Assembly (NCBI GenBank): GCA_021648465.1
Contig: JAKISR010000001.1
Span: 1-64,000, forward strand
DNA length: 64,000 bases
Reading direction: 5' to 3'
From: Sulfurimonas sp.
GTDB taxonomy: Bacteria; Campylobacterota; Campylobacteria; Campylobacterales; Sulfurimonadaceae
Part shown: one piece after another, positions 55,095 to 63,632 of the stretch
Numbering within the stretch: the first letter of the stretch is position 1
Layout: the number at the start of each line of letters is the position of its first letter
Notes under the pieces: model-generated
What the model was told of the DNA's origin: nothing
Database searches by the model: none
What the model saw: only the letters and a program-made list of their open reading frames with translations
Program-made: the position numbers and the translations under genes

Positions 55095-55957
55095 ATAAAC
55101 TTAACTATTATAAAAAAACTAATCAACCAAAAAATAATAGTTAGTTTCATAAACATATCTTTCATAACTACCTTTGTTGGACTGCCACTATCTTGCTCTA
55201 CAAAAGTAATTTGCATATATCTAAGTATTCCAAGAATTACAAAAAATGAAGTTAGATAAAGATAATGAGAACCAAGTCTTGAAATAACTTCAGCAGAGAT
55301 TGTGTACTGAATATAACTTACAATGACAACACTAGCCATTAAAACCATAGCAGAATTTACAAATTCAAGATTATATCCATCTATGTTTTTTCGTATTTTT
55401 TGACTTCTACGTGAGAGAAGTACATCATCTCTTCTTTTTGCTAATGCTAAAAAGATAGCAAGTAAAAATGTCATAAGAATTATCCACATTGACAACTCTA
55501 TGCCTGTAACTGCCCAGCCAGCAAATAAACGCAATACAAAACCAGTAGCAATGACAAATATGTCTAGAATAGAGATATGTTTTAATTTTAATGAATATAA
55601 AATATTTAAGATAAAATAAGAAACTAATACAATAAAAAGATTTATATTTAATATGAGAGAAACAGATAGTGCAAATAGAGCTAATAAAAATATAAGCACT
55701 TTTGCAGTTTGAGTTGATATATTTCCACTTGCAAGAGGACGATATCTTTTTTTTGGATGAGCTTGATCTTCTTTAATATCCATTAAATCATTAAATATAT
55801 AGACACTACTAGCCAAGAGTGAGAATAATAAAAATGCCAATAGAGTATTAAAATTGTTTTCTGAATTTGAAAAAGAGAAAGAAAAAAGAAGAGGAGTAAA
55901 AATAAATAGATTTTTTATATATTGATGAACTCTAAGTAGTTTAAAAATATCACTCAA
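55091..55957 (-). CDS. UbiA-family prenyltransferase, DPPR-synthase-like
   Basis: 288 residues, about eight or nine membrane helices. The N-terminal LLRVHQYIKNLFIFTPLLFS and the first Asp motif NDLMDIKEDQAHPKKRYRPL (with HP-K-RP-ASG) match polyprenyl-phosphate 5-phosphoribosyltransferase (the Rv3806c type) rather than UbiA/COX10 of quinone or haem synthesis. It would join PRPP to the carrier lipid. First gene of the six-gene operon. Confidence 0.85.
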   Translation of the reverse strand: MSDIFKLLRVHQYIKNLFIFTPLLFSFSFSNSENNFNTLLAFLLFSLLASSVYIFNDLMDIKEDQAHPKKRYRPLASGNISTQTAKVLIFLLALFALSVSLILNINLFIVLVSYFILNILYSLKLKHISILDIFVIATGFVLRLFAGWAVTGIELSMWIILMTFLLAIFLALAKRRDDVLLSRRSQKIRKNIDGYNLEFVNSAMVLMASVVIVSYIQYTISAEVISRLGSHYLYLTSFFVILGILRYMQITFVEQDSGSPTKVVMKDMFMKLTIIFWLISFFIIVKFI

Positions 55958-56035
55958 AAAATTCTCCTAGTTAATTTAAAGTAGATTATATCATTAAAAG
56001 TATAGAATTTGGATAAACAAAATATGGAGAAAATT

Positions 56036-56596
56036 ATGAGCAAAGTTTTAGTACCTCTTGCAGGTGGATTTGAAGAGATAGAAGCGATTAGTATAATTGA
56101 TGTGTTAAGAAGAGCAGATATAGAAGTGATTGTAGCTTCATTAAACTCTGATAATATAGTAAAAGGTGCAAATAATATTTCTGTACTAACAGATATAGAG
56201 ATAAAAGACGTGGTCGTAGATGAACTTGATATGATAGTTCTTCCTGGAGGGGTTGAGGGAACTTATGCTTTAGCTGAAGATATTAATGTACAATATATAC
56301 TTAAGAAAATGGATGCTGAAGGTAAAAATATAGGAGCAATTTGTGCTGCACCATATGCTCTGCATAAAGCTGGTGTATTAAAACATAACTATACATGTTA
56401 TCCATCATTTGAAGAGCATATAAGAGTGGATGGGTTTATGGGTGATAAAGCAAAAGTTGTTGAAGATTCTAATGTAATTACATCACGAGGTCCAGCAACT
56501 GCTATCTGTTTTGCTTTAACAATAGTTAACAAATTGAAAGGTAAAGAGGCTTTTAAAGCGTTACAAACTGGACTATTAGCTGATTTTTGTGAGTAA
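56036..56596 (+). CDS. DJ-1/PfpI family protein (glyoxalase/deglycase type)
   Basis: 186 residues. The nucleophile is Cys103 in GAICAAPYAL, with the assisting Glu in GGFEEIEAI and ITSRGPATAI near the C-terminus. This fits the DJ-1/YajL subgroup, involved in carbonyl or oxidative stress protection. The frame is open from TTG 56009, but the ATG at 56036 with GGAG at 8 nt gives the usual MSKVLVPLAGGFEE start. Confidence 0.92.
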   Translation: MSKVLVPLAGGFEEIEAISIIDVLRRADIEVIVASLNSDNIVKGANNISVLTDIEIKDVVVDELDMIVLPGGVEGTYALAEDINVQYILKKMDAEGKNIGAICAAPYALHKAGVLKHNYTCYPSFEEHIRVDGFMGDKAKVVEDSNVITSRGPATAICFALTIVNKLKGKEAFKALQTGLLADFCE

Positions 56597-56676
56597 TTTT
56601 TCCAATTAAAATAATTTTAAGTTATATTAAATAAAAAAAGTGATAAAGTTTACAACATTAAAAAAGGATGTAAAAT

Positions 56677-57417
56677 ATGAAAAAAGGTATTAAAGGTTTA
56701 GTACTAGCTTTAATGATAGCTGTAATGCCAAACGTGTTAAGTGCGGCAGGTGCGCATGATGGAATCACTTGTCTAGGTTGTCATAGCCCCCACTTCGCGG
56801 TAGATGACAAGATATTCGCTGTTAAAAATACAGTAATGAAAAACCCTCTAACAAGAGAAGGTTTTGATCAATTAACTGCTAAAAATTGTTTAGGTTGTCA
56901 CGAATTAGTTGAATATGGTGGAGCTGGTATAAAACCAGTTCATATGCATACTACTCACCCTATTGGAATGGTTCCTAATCCTAAAGTTGCTAGTGTACCA
57001 GATTCTTTACTTAAAAATGGAATGCTTGACTGTGTTAGTTGTCATGAAGCACATCCATCAAATCCAAACTTTATGTATTTAAGAGTAGATGTTGGTGACA
57101 CAGGTGCTAATATTCAAAAATTCTGTGCTGCATGTCATAGTTCAAAAGCTGATTTAGGTTCTATGGGAATTAATAATGTTGATGATATTAAATTCTTTTC
57201 TGCTATGGATGAAGAAGCTGGTTCAGGAGAATTTTCAAGAAATGAAGTTATTATTGATAATAAAACACCATCATATATTATGCCGTTAGGAAAAATACCT
57301 CCAAATGATATTATTCCAAATTATCAAAATCAACCTGATTGGGTATATGCTCCAACAATAAATGCTTTAGATGATTTTGGACCAAGTTCAGATACTGAAG
57401 TTATTACTCAACCGTAA
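56677..57417 (+). CDS. Periplasmic tetrahaem cytochrome c (NrfB/doubled CXXCH type)
   Basis: 246 residues with a signal peptide (MKKGIKGLVLALMIAVMPNV and on to LSAAG). Haem motifs CLGCH 32-36, CLGCH 71-75, CVSCH 119-123 and CAACH 150-154, with extra His (HSPH, HMHTTHP, EAHPS) for bis-His ligation. The last 90 residues carry no haem. It resembles the other tetrahaem protein at 38743-39450 in its haem-start sequence. Alone in its transcript, with a terminator behind. Confidence 0.87.
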   Translation: MKKGIKGLVLALMIAVMPNVLSAAGAHDGITCLGCHSPHFAVDDKIFAVKNTVMKNPLTREGFDQLTAKNCLGCHELVEYGGAGIKPVHMHTTHPIGMVPNPKVASVPDSLLKNGMLDCVSCHEAHPSNPNFMYLRVDVGDTGANIQKFCAACHSSKADLGSMGINNVDDIKFFSAMDEEAGSGEFSRNEVIIDNKTPSYIMPLGKIPPNDIIPNYQNQPDWVYAPTINALDDFGPSSDTEVITQP

Positions 57418-57441
57418 TTATAGTTAGACGATTTAAAACCA

Positions 57442-57468
57442 TATACCAGCAGATATGATGCTGGTATA
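57442..57468 (+). terminator. Terminator of the tetrahaem cytochrome gene
   Basis: TATACCAGCA and TGCTGGTATA form a 10-bp stem with a 7 nt loop, 25 nt after the stop, followed by ATCTGTTTTATAA. The stem is GC-richer than its surroundings, and a T-stretch follows. Confidence 0.7.
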
Positions 57469-57482
57469 ATCTGTTTTATAAA

Positions 57483-57515
57483 TTAAATAGAGACTCTTAA
57501 AGAATCTCTATTTAA
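57483..57515 (-). terminator. Hairpin overlapping the end of the RNA methyltransferase gene
   Basis: TTAAATAGAGA and TCTCTATTTAA make an 11-bp perfect stem with an 11 nt loop. The methyltransferase stop codon (57508-57510) lies inside the stem; a weak T-run follows on the minus strand. Together with the hairpin before it, it closes the convergent gene pair. Confidence 0.55.
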
Positions 57516-58428
57516 CCTCTCTTTTAAATACTAAATTTTTCAAAGATCGATTTTCATCCTTACTTACAAACTCTTTTACATTTTTAAGTCTTTTTTCAAA
57601 CTTAAAACTTGGTGCAAATTTTTTTATAAGTTCTAATATAAAATCTGTATCTAAATCAGGTGAATTAAGACATGCTAAAAGTGTACAATTCTCTGAAGCT
57701 ATTTGAGGTAGTTTTATTATTAGTTTTTTATAGTCTTTTGTAGCCTCAAAACTTCCCTTTTGAAAAGTTGGTGGATCTATGACGATTAAATCATAAGGAC
57801 CTTTTTTCTTTATGCGTGAGAATGATTTTAAGATGTTATATGGTAAAAAACTAACATTTTTAGTATCTATGTTATTAATATGATGATTTAATCTTCCTGT
57901 TGTGAGAGCATTTTTACTCATATCTATATTTGACACACTCTTAGCCTCACCAAGCTTAGCCGCTATACTAAAAGCACATGTATATGAAAATAGGTTTAAT
58001 ACATTTTTATCTTTAGCATTTTCTCTTACAAACTCTCTACCATTTTTCATATCTGGAAAATAACCGCTATTACGATTTGAGCTAAGATTTAGTTTTATTT
58101 TCATGCTATTTTCAATTACATAAAGATTCTCATTAAGTTCTCCAACTAAAATTTCATTGATAGTACCTTTTATATAGCGTCTTTGAAGCACTATTGATTT
58201 ATGCCTAGTAGATGTGATAAAACTTTTAAGCATATCAAGTAATTTAATTTCTAGCTCAATTTCCATCTCAAAGTAGAGTACAACACTTAAAATATCACCT
58301 ATAGAGTCTATAGTTAAATGTTTCCAACTCTCATACAGTCCACCACGACCATGAAAAAGTCTTTTAAATTCATCTGTTAGATCTTTTGAATTATTTTTTA
58401 GATGGTTTTGTATATCTAATATTTCCAT
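57508..58428 (-). CDS. Class I SAM-dependent RNA methyltransferase (RlmI/RlmK-like core)
   Basis: 306 residues. Motif I NLFSYTCAFSIAAKLGEAKS, the acidic strand end SNIDMSKNAL, and motif IV IVIDPPTFQKGSF are characteristic of the Methyltrans_SAM group of rRNA cytosine or guanine methylases. No PUA domain is visible at the N-terminus, unlike RlmI. ATG at 58428 overlaps the cysS stop (TAATG) with AAGG upstream; a TTG at 58443 would add five residues. Confidence 0.85.
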   Translation of the reverse strand: MEILDIQNHLKNNSKDLTDEFKRLFHGRGGLYESWKHLTIDSIGDILSVVLYFEMEIELEIKLLDMLKSFITSTRHKSIVLQRRYIKGTINEILVGELNENLYVIENSMKIKLNLSSNRNSGYFPDMKNGREFVRENAKDKNVLNLFSYTCAFSIAAKLGEAKSVSNIDMSKNALTTGRLNHHINNIDTKNVSFLPYNILKSFSRIKKKGPYDLIVIDPPTFQKGSFEATKDYKKLIIKLPQIASENCTLLACLNSPDLDTDFILELIKKFAPSFKFEKRLKNVKEFVSKDENRSLKNLVFKREVK

Positions 58429-59828
58429 TAAACCTTTTCCCAAAAAGTTCCTTGAGATGTATCCATAATATTTACATTAAATGCTAAAATTTCATCACGA
58501 AGTTTGTCTGAAGATTCAAAATTTTTCTCTTTTTTAGCTTCATCTCTTTTAAAGATTAAATCTTCAATTTTTATTTTTGTATCTTCATCTATACCAAATT
58601 GAAAATATTCATAAGGATTTTTAACACCAAAACCTAAAATACCATCTATGTAAGCTAAGTTTGAAATAGTTTCGTGCTTCAACAACTTGTGTTTTTCAGC
58701 TGTGTCTAATATCTCATTTGCATTTGAAATCATTTCATCTATTAGTGCAAGAGCAAAAGATATATTCATATCATCACTTAGAGCTTTTAGTAGTTCTTCC
58801 TGAAAAATAGTTTTATCAGTATTACTAGATAATCCAAAAAGGCGTTTTTTAAGTCTATATATCTTATCAAGACGTTTTTTAGATATTGCTAAATCATCTA
58901 TTTTAAAGTTAAAATTACTTCTATAGTGAGTGCTTAAGAGGTAAAATCTAAGAACTTCTCCATCATACTCTTTTAGAGCATCTTTTAAAAAAAAACTATT
59001 TCCTAAAGATTTGCTCATTTTTTCACCATTTATATTTACAAAACCATTATGCATCCAGTAATTTGCAAGTGCATGATTAGTACCACATCTAGTTTGTGCA
59101 GCTTCATTTTCATGATGTGGGAAAAACAAGTCAGCTCCACCACCATGAATATCTATAGCAAATTCATTATTTTGTGTTGCTAGATACTTCTCTATCATTG
59201 CAGAACACTCCAGATGCCAACCTGGACGACCATTACCAAATGGTGAATCAAAAGCTATACTACCATCTTTTACACTTTTCCATAAAGCAAAATCAGCAGG
59301 ATTTTTTTTCTGACTTGAACTCTCAACTCGTTGTTGTTTATCATCCTCATTTTGAACTCTAGAGGATAGTTTTAAGTACTCACTATCACTTGATGTATCA
59401 AAGTAAACATCACCATCACTAGTTTTATAAGCATGGTTATTATCAATAAGCTTTTGAGTAAGTTCAAACATAGCTTCAAGTGATTCTGTAGCTTTTGGTT
59501 CAAGAGTAGGTCGAGAGACACCAATAGCTTGCATTTCATTATGAAAAGCGTCCGTGTAAAAATCTGTAATCTCTTTTATGTCTTTATTTGCTTCTTGTGC
59601 TTTTTTAATTATTTTATCATCTATATCAGTTATATTTCTAGCATAGGTAACTTCATATCCATTAGTATGAAGCACTCTAGCGAGCAAATCAAAAACTAAA
59701 GCACTTTTTGCATGACCTAGGTGAGCATCATCATATACCGTTGGTCCACATACATAAAGAGAAACCTTCCCCTTCACTTGAGGAGTAAATTTCCGTTTTG
59801 TTTTTTGTACTGAATCATATATATACAA
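58428..59828 (-). CDS. cysS: Cysteinyl-tRNA synthetase
   Basis: 466 residues, class I synthetase. HIGH is seen as AHLGHA after CGPTVYDD (zinc Cys), WHLECSAM and HHENE supply further zinc ligands, and KMSKSLGN is the KMSKS loop. All are intact. It is followed by the methyltransferase with one-base overlap. Two TATAATAAC-type -10 elements lie upstream (about 59915-59950 on the minus strand). Confidence 0.97.
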   Translation of the reverse strand: MYIYDSVQKTKRKFTPQVKGKVSLYVCGPTVYDDAHLGHAKSALVFDLLARVLHTNGYEVTYARNITDIDDKIIKKAQEANKDIKEITDFYTDAFHNEMQAIGVSRPTLEPKATESLEAMFELTQKLIDNNHAYKTSDGDVYFDTSSDSEYLKLSSRVQNEDDKQQRVESSSQKKNPADFALWKSVKDGSIAFDSPFGNGRPGWHLECSAMIEKYLATQNNEFAIDIHGGGADLFFPHHENEAAQTRCGTNHALANYWMHNGFVNINGEKMSKSLGNSFFLKDALKEYDGEVLRFYLLSTHYRSNFNFKIDDLAISKKRLDKIYRLKKRLFGLSSNTDKTIFQEELLKALSDDMNISFALALIDEMISNANEILDTAEKHKLLKHETISNLAYIDGILGFGVKNPYEYFQFGIDEDTKIKIEDLIFKRDEAKKEKNFESSDKLRDEILAFNVNIMDTSQGTFWEKV

Positions 59829-59962
59829 TTTTATTCCTTATAATTATTACTAAGTCGTTTATTTAAATATCAAGTAAAATAGGTATTTTTATTTCTTCAT
59901 ATGAGAATGCATAGCGTTATTATATATACTTTTAGTGGTGTTATTATAGCATATTTATAATG

Positions 59963-59984
59963 TGAGTATTTTTAAAAATACTCA
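59963..59984. repeat. 22-bp perfect palindrome upstream of cysS
   Basis: TGAGTATTTTTAAAAATACTCA reads the same on both strands with no spacer. It is 29 nt after the protoglobin-PsiE stop and about 135 nt before cysS. It could be a dimer-binding operator or, as RNA, a terminator of the globin gene. Confidence 0.5.
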
Positions 59985-60012
59985 ATCAAAAACCATTAAT
60001 AATCCCTTTGTT

Positions 60013-60909
60013 TTACACTTTCTTTTTTATACCAACTAACCAGTATGACACAGATAAGCCAACTATAACAGCACCTATAATTAAAAGCTCATCTCCTTTT
60101 TCAGAAGAAAGAGAATATATTAGTACCTTTCTAATTAATGCGGCCATTGCCAACATGATAAAAGCACCTATAGCAAAACCTCTACCCTGAAGATGATTTA
60201 TCTCTTCATTTATTAACTCAGTTGCTGCCCATAAAATAAGTAAACTACCCAAAACAGTTAAAATTCCTTTTTCTATACCAATATCTGTGAAAAATAGAAG
60301 GTAAATATCATAAATAAAAAGACCAATAGCAAAAAAGGCAACAAGAGCTAATGCTCCTGCTAAAAAGTAGTTCATATAAGAGTTGAACTTTTTCAAACCG
60401 GTTAAGATATTTTTTTCTACTTTTGATAATGATAAATATTTGCTTAATTCCTCTTCTCTGTAGGAGCTAGTTAATGCATCAAGATTCATATCTATGATCT
60501 TTTCAACTGCTTTTATCTCTTTTATGTGTTGTTCTTTATTGATAAAGTTTTCTTCTATACTTCTTAAGATAAAAGTCCTAACAAAAGTGAAAGCGGAATT
60601 TACATAATGAGTAGGCAAGCCGATTTTAACATGAACCTCACCTATTTTATAAAGATAAGTAAAATAGGGTAAATTATATTTGCCGCAAAACAGATTTATA
60701 AACCATTCTTTTATCTTCTTTCGATGATATTTAATAATTTCTTTGTTTTTTAAAAATTGAGCAGTTTTACCAAATCCCCAAATATAATCATAAAATTCAT
60801 CGATAAAAATATCTGCTAATTCATTCATTCTAGGTTGAAGCTCTTTTAAAATCATGGCTTCTTCATCTGTAAACTTATAATGTTCTTTTAAATTATGATA
60901 ATTTTGCAT
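60013..60909 (-). CDS. Protoglobin sensor fused to a PsiE-like membrane domain
   Basis: 298 residues. Residues 1-160 form a globin-sensor/protoglobin domain: KIGEVHVKIGLPTHYVNSAF (89-108) is the F-helix motif with proximal His93. Four membrane helices follow (about 181-203, 213-231, 246-264 and 275-293) with the PsiE-type stretch LILWAATELINEEINHLQG. The globin probably binds O2, NO or CO and passes the state to the membrane domain. No kinase or cyclase output domain is present, unlike most globin-coupled sensors. Monocistronic. Confidence 0.8.
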   Translation of the reverse strand: MQNYHNLKEHYKFTDEEAMILKELQPRMNELADIFIDEFYDYIWGFGKTAQFLKNKEIIKYHRKKIKEWFINLFCGKYNLPYFTYLYKIGEVHVKIGLPTHYVNSAFTFVRTFILRSIEENFINKEQHIKEIKAVEKIIDMNLDALTSSYREEELSKYLSLSKVEKNILTGLKKFNSYMNYFLAGALALVAFFAIGLFIYDIYLLFFTDIGIEKGILTVLGSLLILWAATELINEEINHLQGRGFAIGAFIMLAMAALIRKVLIYSLSSEKGDELLIIGAVIVGLSVSYWLVGIKKKV

Positions 60910-61017
60910 TGCCTTACCTTTAGTAGAATAATATTCGCTATAAGAACATATTCTATCGTAAATGTCTGCAAGATAACAAATCTATTATTTTTGATTTTAG
61001 TTATATAAAGAGTAGAT

Positions 61018-61036
61018 TCTCAGGCAAAGCCTGAGA
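61018..61036 (-). terminator. Hairpin downstream of dapD
   Basis: TCTCAGGC and GCCTGAGA form a perfect 8-bp GC-rich stem with a 3 nt loop, 14 nt after the dapD stop (minus strand). The T-run is short. Likely ends dapD transcription. Confidence 0.5.
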
Positions 61037-61050
61037 TAAAAAGTGAGGTA

Positions 61051-62250
61051 TTAGTGTAATTCAGTGTTAAGTTTAATCTCTCTAGTTGAGCGTAAAGCTA
61101 TAATTTCACCTGTCATAGAATTTTGTCTAAAGTGAATACCATTTAATCCTGATAAATCTTTACCTTTAAAGATTTCACCGCTAATTGTTAGATTTTTATT
61201 TACTTCTTGAATTCTTGAAATTTCTTCAGGGTAGATTCCAACTTTAGTTCCCTCTAGTATTGCTAAGCCAGCATCAATTATACAGCCATCACCTAATGGG
61301 ATACCACATGTAGAGTTAGCACCTAGAAGTGAGTTCTTGCCAACAGAGATAGGATTACCATCAGTTCCACTTAATACACCAAGAATAGAAGCACCACCGC
61401 CAATATCTGAGCCATCACCAACGATAGCAGAAGATGAGATACGACCTTCAACCATAACAGAACCAGTAGTACCAGCATTAAAGTTAATATATGAAGCACC
61501 TGGCATTACCGTTGTTCCAGCTGCTATTTGTGCACCAAATCTTACTTTTGAAGTATCAAGTATTCTGGTATTATCTTGAGGAATAACATGTTGCAAGAAT
61601 CTTGGAAACTTATCTACAAAATCAATATGTGGATACTCATTTGCTAATTTTAATTCAATTTCGAACTCTCTTAAATATTCAAGTTCTATTGGTTGACCAT
61701 TTGACCATGCAACATTTGGTAGAGCACCAAAAGCACCATCTAAGTTGATACTTCTTAATTCAACTTTTGCTTGAGAGATAGCATATAATTTTAAATAACT
61801 TGCTTCAACACTCTTAAGTGCGGTATCCTCAAAAATAAATGTTACTTTAAATTCACCCTCTAAAGAACCATTGCTCATGATTTGGTTATAAAGTACAGAT
61901 GTTACTTGAATGTTTTTATGAGCATCACCAAAAGCTTCATCAGCGTATGGAGAAAAAGCATTTAGACAACTTTTAAGAAATGCAGTGTTTATAGTACATA
62001 CAACTTCACTTTGGCTAAAATCTACTTCAATACCTTGTTCTGCAAGTGCATTGATAAAGATAGCGGCACTACCAAAATTTTCATTCCAGTTTATTATTGG
62101 GTAAGTTGCTTGAATTGTTTTTTCAATATTTAATTGACCTAAATCTACTCTACATATACCAAAAGCTAAAGGGTCTTTATATCCTGCTGTAGTTGATTTT
62201 ATTTTTTCTATAAGTGCTTTAAAAGCATTCGTTGTTTCAATTATTTCCAT
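61051..62250 (-). CDS. dapD: Tetrahydrodipicolinate N-succinyltransferase
   Basis: Lysine and meso-diaminopimelate synthesis enzyme. 399 residues: an alpha/beta N-terminal domain and a left-handed beta-helix C-terminal part with hexapeptide-type repeats (VRFGAQIAAGTTVMPGASYI, VEGRISSSAIVGDGSDIGGG, LLGANSTCGIPLGDGCII). This is the long Campylobacterota/Actinobacteria-type DapD. The frame is open 13 codons further upstream; the ATG at 62250 with AAGAGAG and the start MEIIETTNAFK is preferred. Confidence 0.93.
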   Translation of the reverse strand: MEIIETTNAFKALIEKIKSTTAGYKDPLAFGICRVDLGQLNIEKTIQATYPIINWNENFGSAAIFINALAEQGIEVDFSQSEVVCTINTAFLKSCLNAFSPYADEAFGDAHKNIQVTSVLYNQIMSNGSLEGEFKVTFIFEDTALKSVEASYLKLYAISQAKVELRSINLDGAFGALPNVAWSNGQPIELEYLREFEIELKLANEYPHIDFVDKFPRFLQHVIPQDNTRILDTSKVRFGAQIAAGTTVMPGASYINFNAGTTGSVMVEGRISSSAIVGDGSDIGGGASILGVLSGTDGNPISVGKNSLLGANSTCGIPLGDGCIIDAGLAILEGTKVGIYPEEISRIQEVNKNLTISGEIFKGKDLSGLNGIHFRQNSMTGEIIALRSTREIKLNTELH

Positions 62251-62327
62251 TAATTCTCTCTTAAGTAATTTATTGATGTAATTATACATAAAAGATTACT
62301 AATAAAAATTTATATATACTTACATCC

Positions 62328-62834
62328 ATGAATAAATGGATAGAACTTTTAAAAAATAATAATTTTATTGGTGTTAAGAAGTATATAAAAGATGGTGCAG
62401 ATATAAATGACGCTAGTAGTGAAAATGAAGAATCTGTTTTAGCTTTTGCACTTAGATCAATGTGTGATGATGATTTAATTATGTTACTTGTCCAAAACGG
62501 TGCTGATATATATGATTTCGATGAAGAGGGTGTTAGTATTTTTGAAATGGCTATCACTTATGATAATATTCGCATAGTAAAACATCTTATAGATAATGGA
62601 AAAGATGTTAATCAAACAAATAGAAGAAGTAGATTTACTCCATTAATGGCGGCAGCTTGTTATGGAAGAGTTGAAATAGCAAAGTTACTTATAAAAAGTG
62701 GAGCAGATAAAGAAGCTGTTGATACAAAGGGCATAAGTGTCACTGATTTTGCAAGAAAAATGAATAAAAAAAGTATATTGAAGCTACTTGAGTATGATGC
62801 ATCATTGCCAAAAAATACTAACTATGCTAGATAA
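62328..62834 (+). CDS. Ankyrin repeat protein
   Basis: 168 residues with about four ankyrin repeats: KKYIKDGADINDA, LLVQNGADIYDFDEEG, LIDNGKDVNQTNRRSRFTPL and LLIKSGADKEAVDTKG, each 32-34 residues apart. No signal peptide or membrane helix; a cytosolic protein-binding module. Gap of 77 nt from dapD (divergent) and 11 nt before the HupE-type gene, so it probably shares that transcript. Confidence 0.85.
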   Translation: MNKWIELLKNNNFIGVKKYIKDGADINDASSENEESVLAFALRSMCDDDLIMLLVQNGADIYDFDEEGVSIFEMAITYDNIRIVKHLIDNGKDVNQTNRRSRFTPLMAAACYGRVEIAKLLIKSGADKEAVDTKGISVTDFARKMNKKSILKLLEYDASLPKNTNYAR

Positions 62835-62845
62835 TAAGGAGTTAA

Positions 62846-63619
62846 ATGAAAATTATTTTTATATTTTTACCAACCTTTGTGTTTTCTAGCATAGCTTTTG
62901 CACATGGTATATCACAAGAAGATATTCAGGCAATGATTGACGGTGGAAATATGCGTTATATTTGGCTAGGTGCAACGCATATGTTAAGTGGCTATGATCA
63001 TTTACTATTTCTTTTTGGTGTTATTTTCTTTTTGAGTACAACTAGAGATATTATTAAATTTGTAACTATTTTTACAATCGGTCATAGTATCACTTTGACT
63101 TTTGCTACATTTATGAGCATATCAGCAAATCATTATTTAGTTGATGCCGTAATAGCGCTAAGTGTTATCTACAAAGCTTTTGATAATAATAAAGGTTTTC
63201 AGAAGTATCTTGGAATTAAATCTCCAAACTTAATGTTGATGGTTCTTATTTTTGGGCTTATTCATGGCTTTGGTTTATCAACAAGACTTCAACAATTACC
63301 ATTAGGTGAGCAAAATTTTGATATGTTTATGAGAATAATTTCATTTAATATTGGTGTTGAAATAGGGCAGATTATAGCTCTGTTTTTTATGTTGATAGTT
63401 TTAACTCAATGGAGAAAATCAATATCATTTATAAAATTTAGTACAATTACAAATAATGCGTTAATGTTTGCTGGTTTTATGTTATTATTGATGCAATTAC
63501 ATGGATATCTACATACAACGCATGAAGAAGAGTTTGGGTTTAATACTGATGCACATCATCATATACATTTAGATATGCAAGAAGCACAAAAAGACAATTA
63601 TATTCACGATAAATTATAA
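62846..63619 (+). CDS. HupE/UreJ-family membrane protein
   Basis: 257 residues with a signal peptide ending in AFAHG, six or seven membrane helices and the HupE/UreJ_2 motifs ATHMLSGYDHLLFLFG, TIGHSITLTFA and FGLIHGFGLSTRL. The conserved His and Asp residues in membrane helices fit metal (Ni, Co or Cu) transport or handling. The C-terminal tail is His-rich (GYLHTTHEEEF, DAHHHIHLD). AAGGAG ribosome site. The following His-rich gene suggests a metal-binding pair. Confidence 0.82.
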   Translation: MKIIFIFLPTFVFSSIAFAHGISQEDIQAMIDGGNMRYIWLGATHMLSGYDHLLFLFGVIFFLSTTRDIIKFVTIFTIGHSITLTFATFMSISANHYLVDAVIALSVIYKAFDNNKGFQKYLGIKSPNLMLMVLIFGLIHGFGLSTRLQQLPLGEQNFDMFMRIISFNIGVEIGQIIALFFMLIVLTQWRKSISFIKFSTITNNALMFAGFMLLLMQLHGYLHTTHEEEFGFNTDAHHHIHLDMQEAQKDNYIHDKL

Positions 63620-63632
63620 ACTAAGGAAAAAA

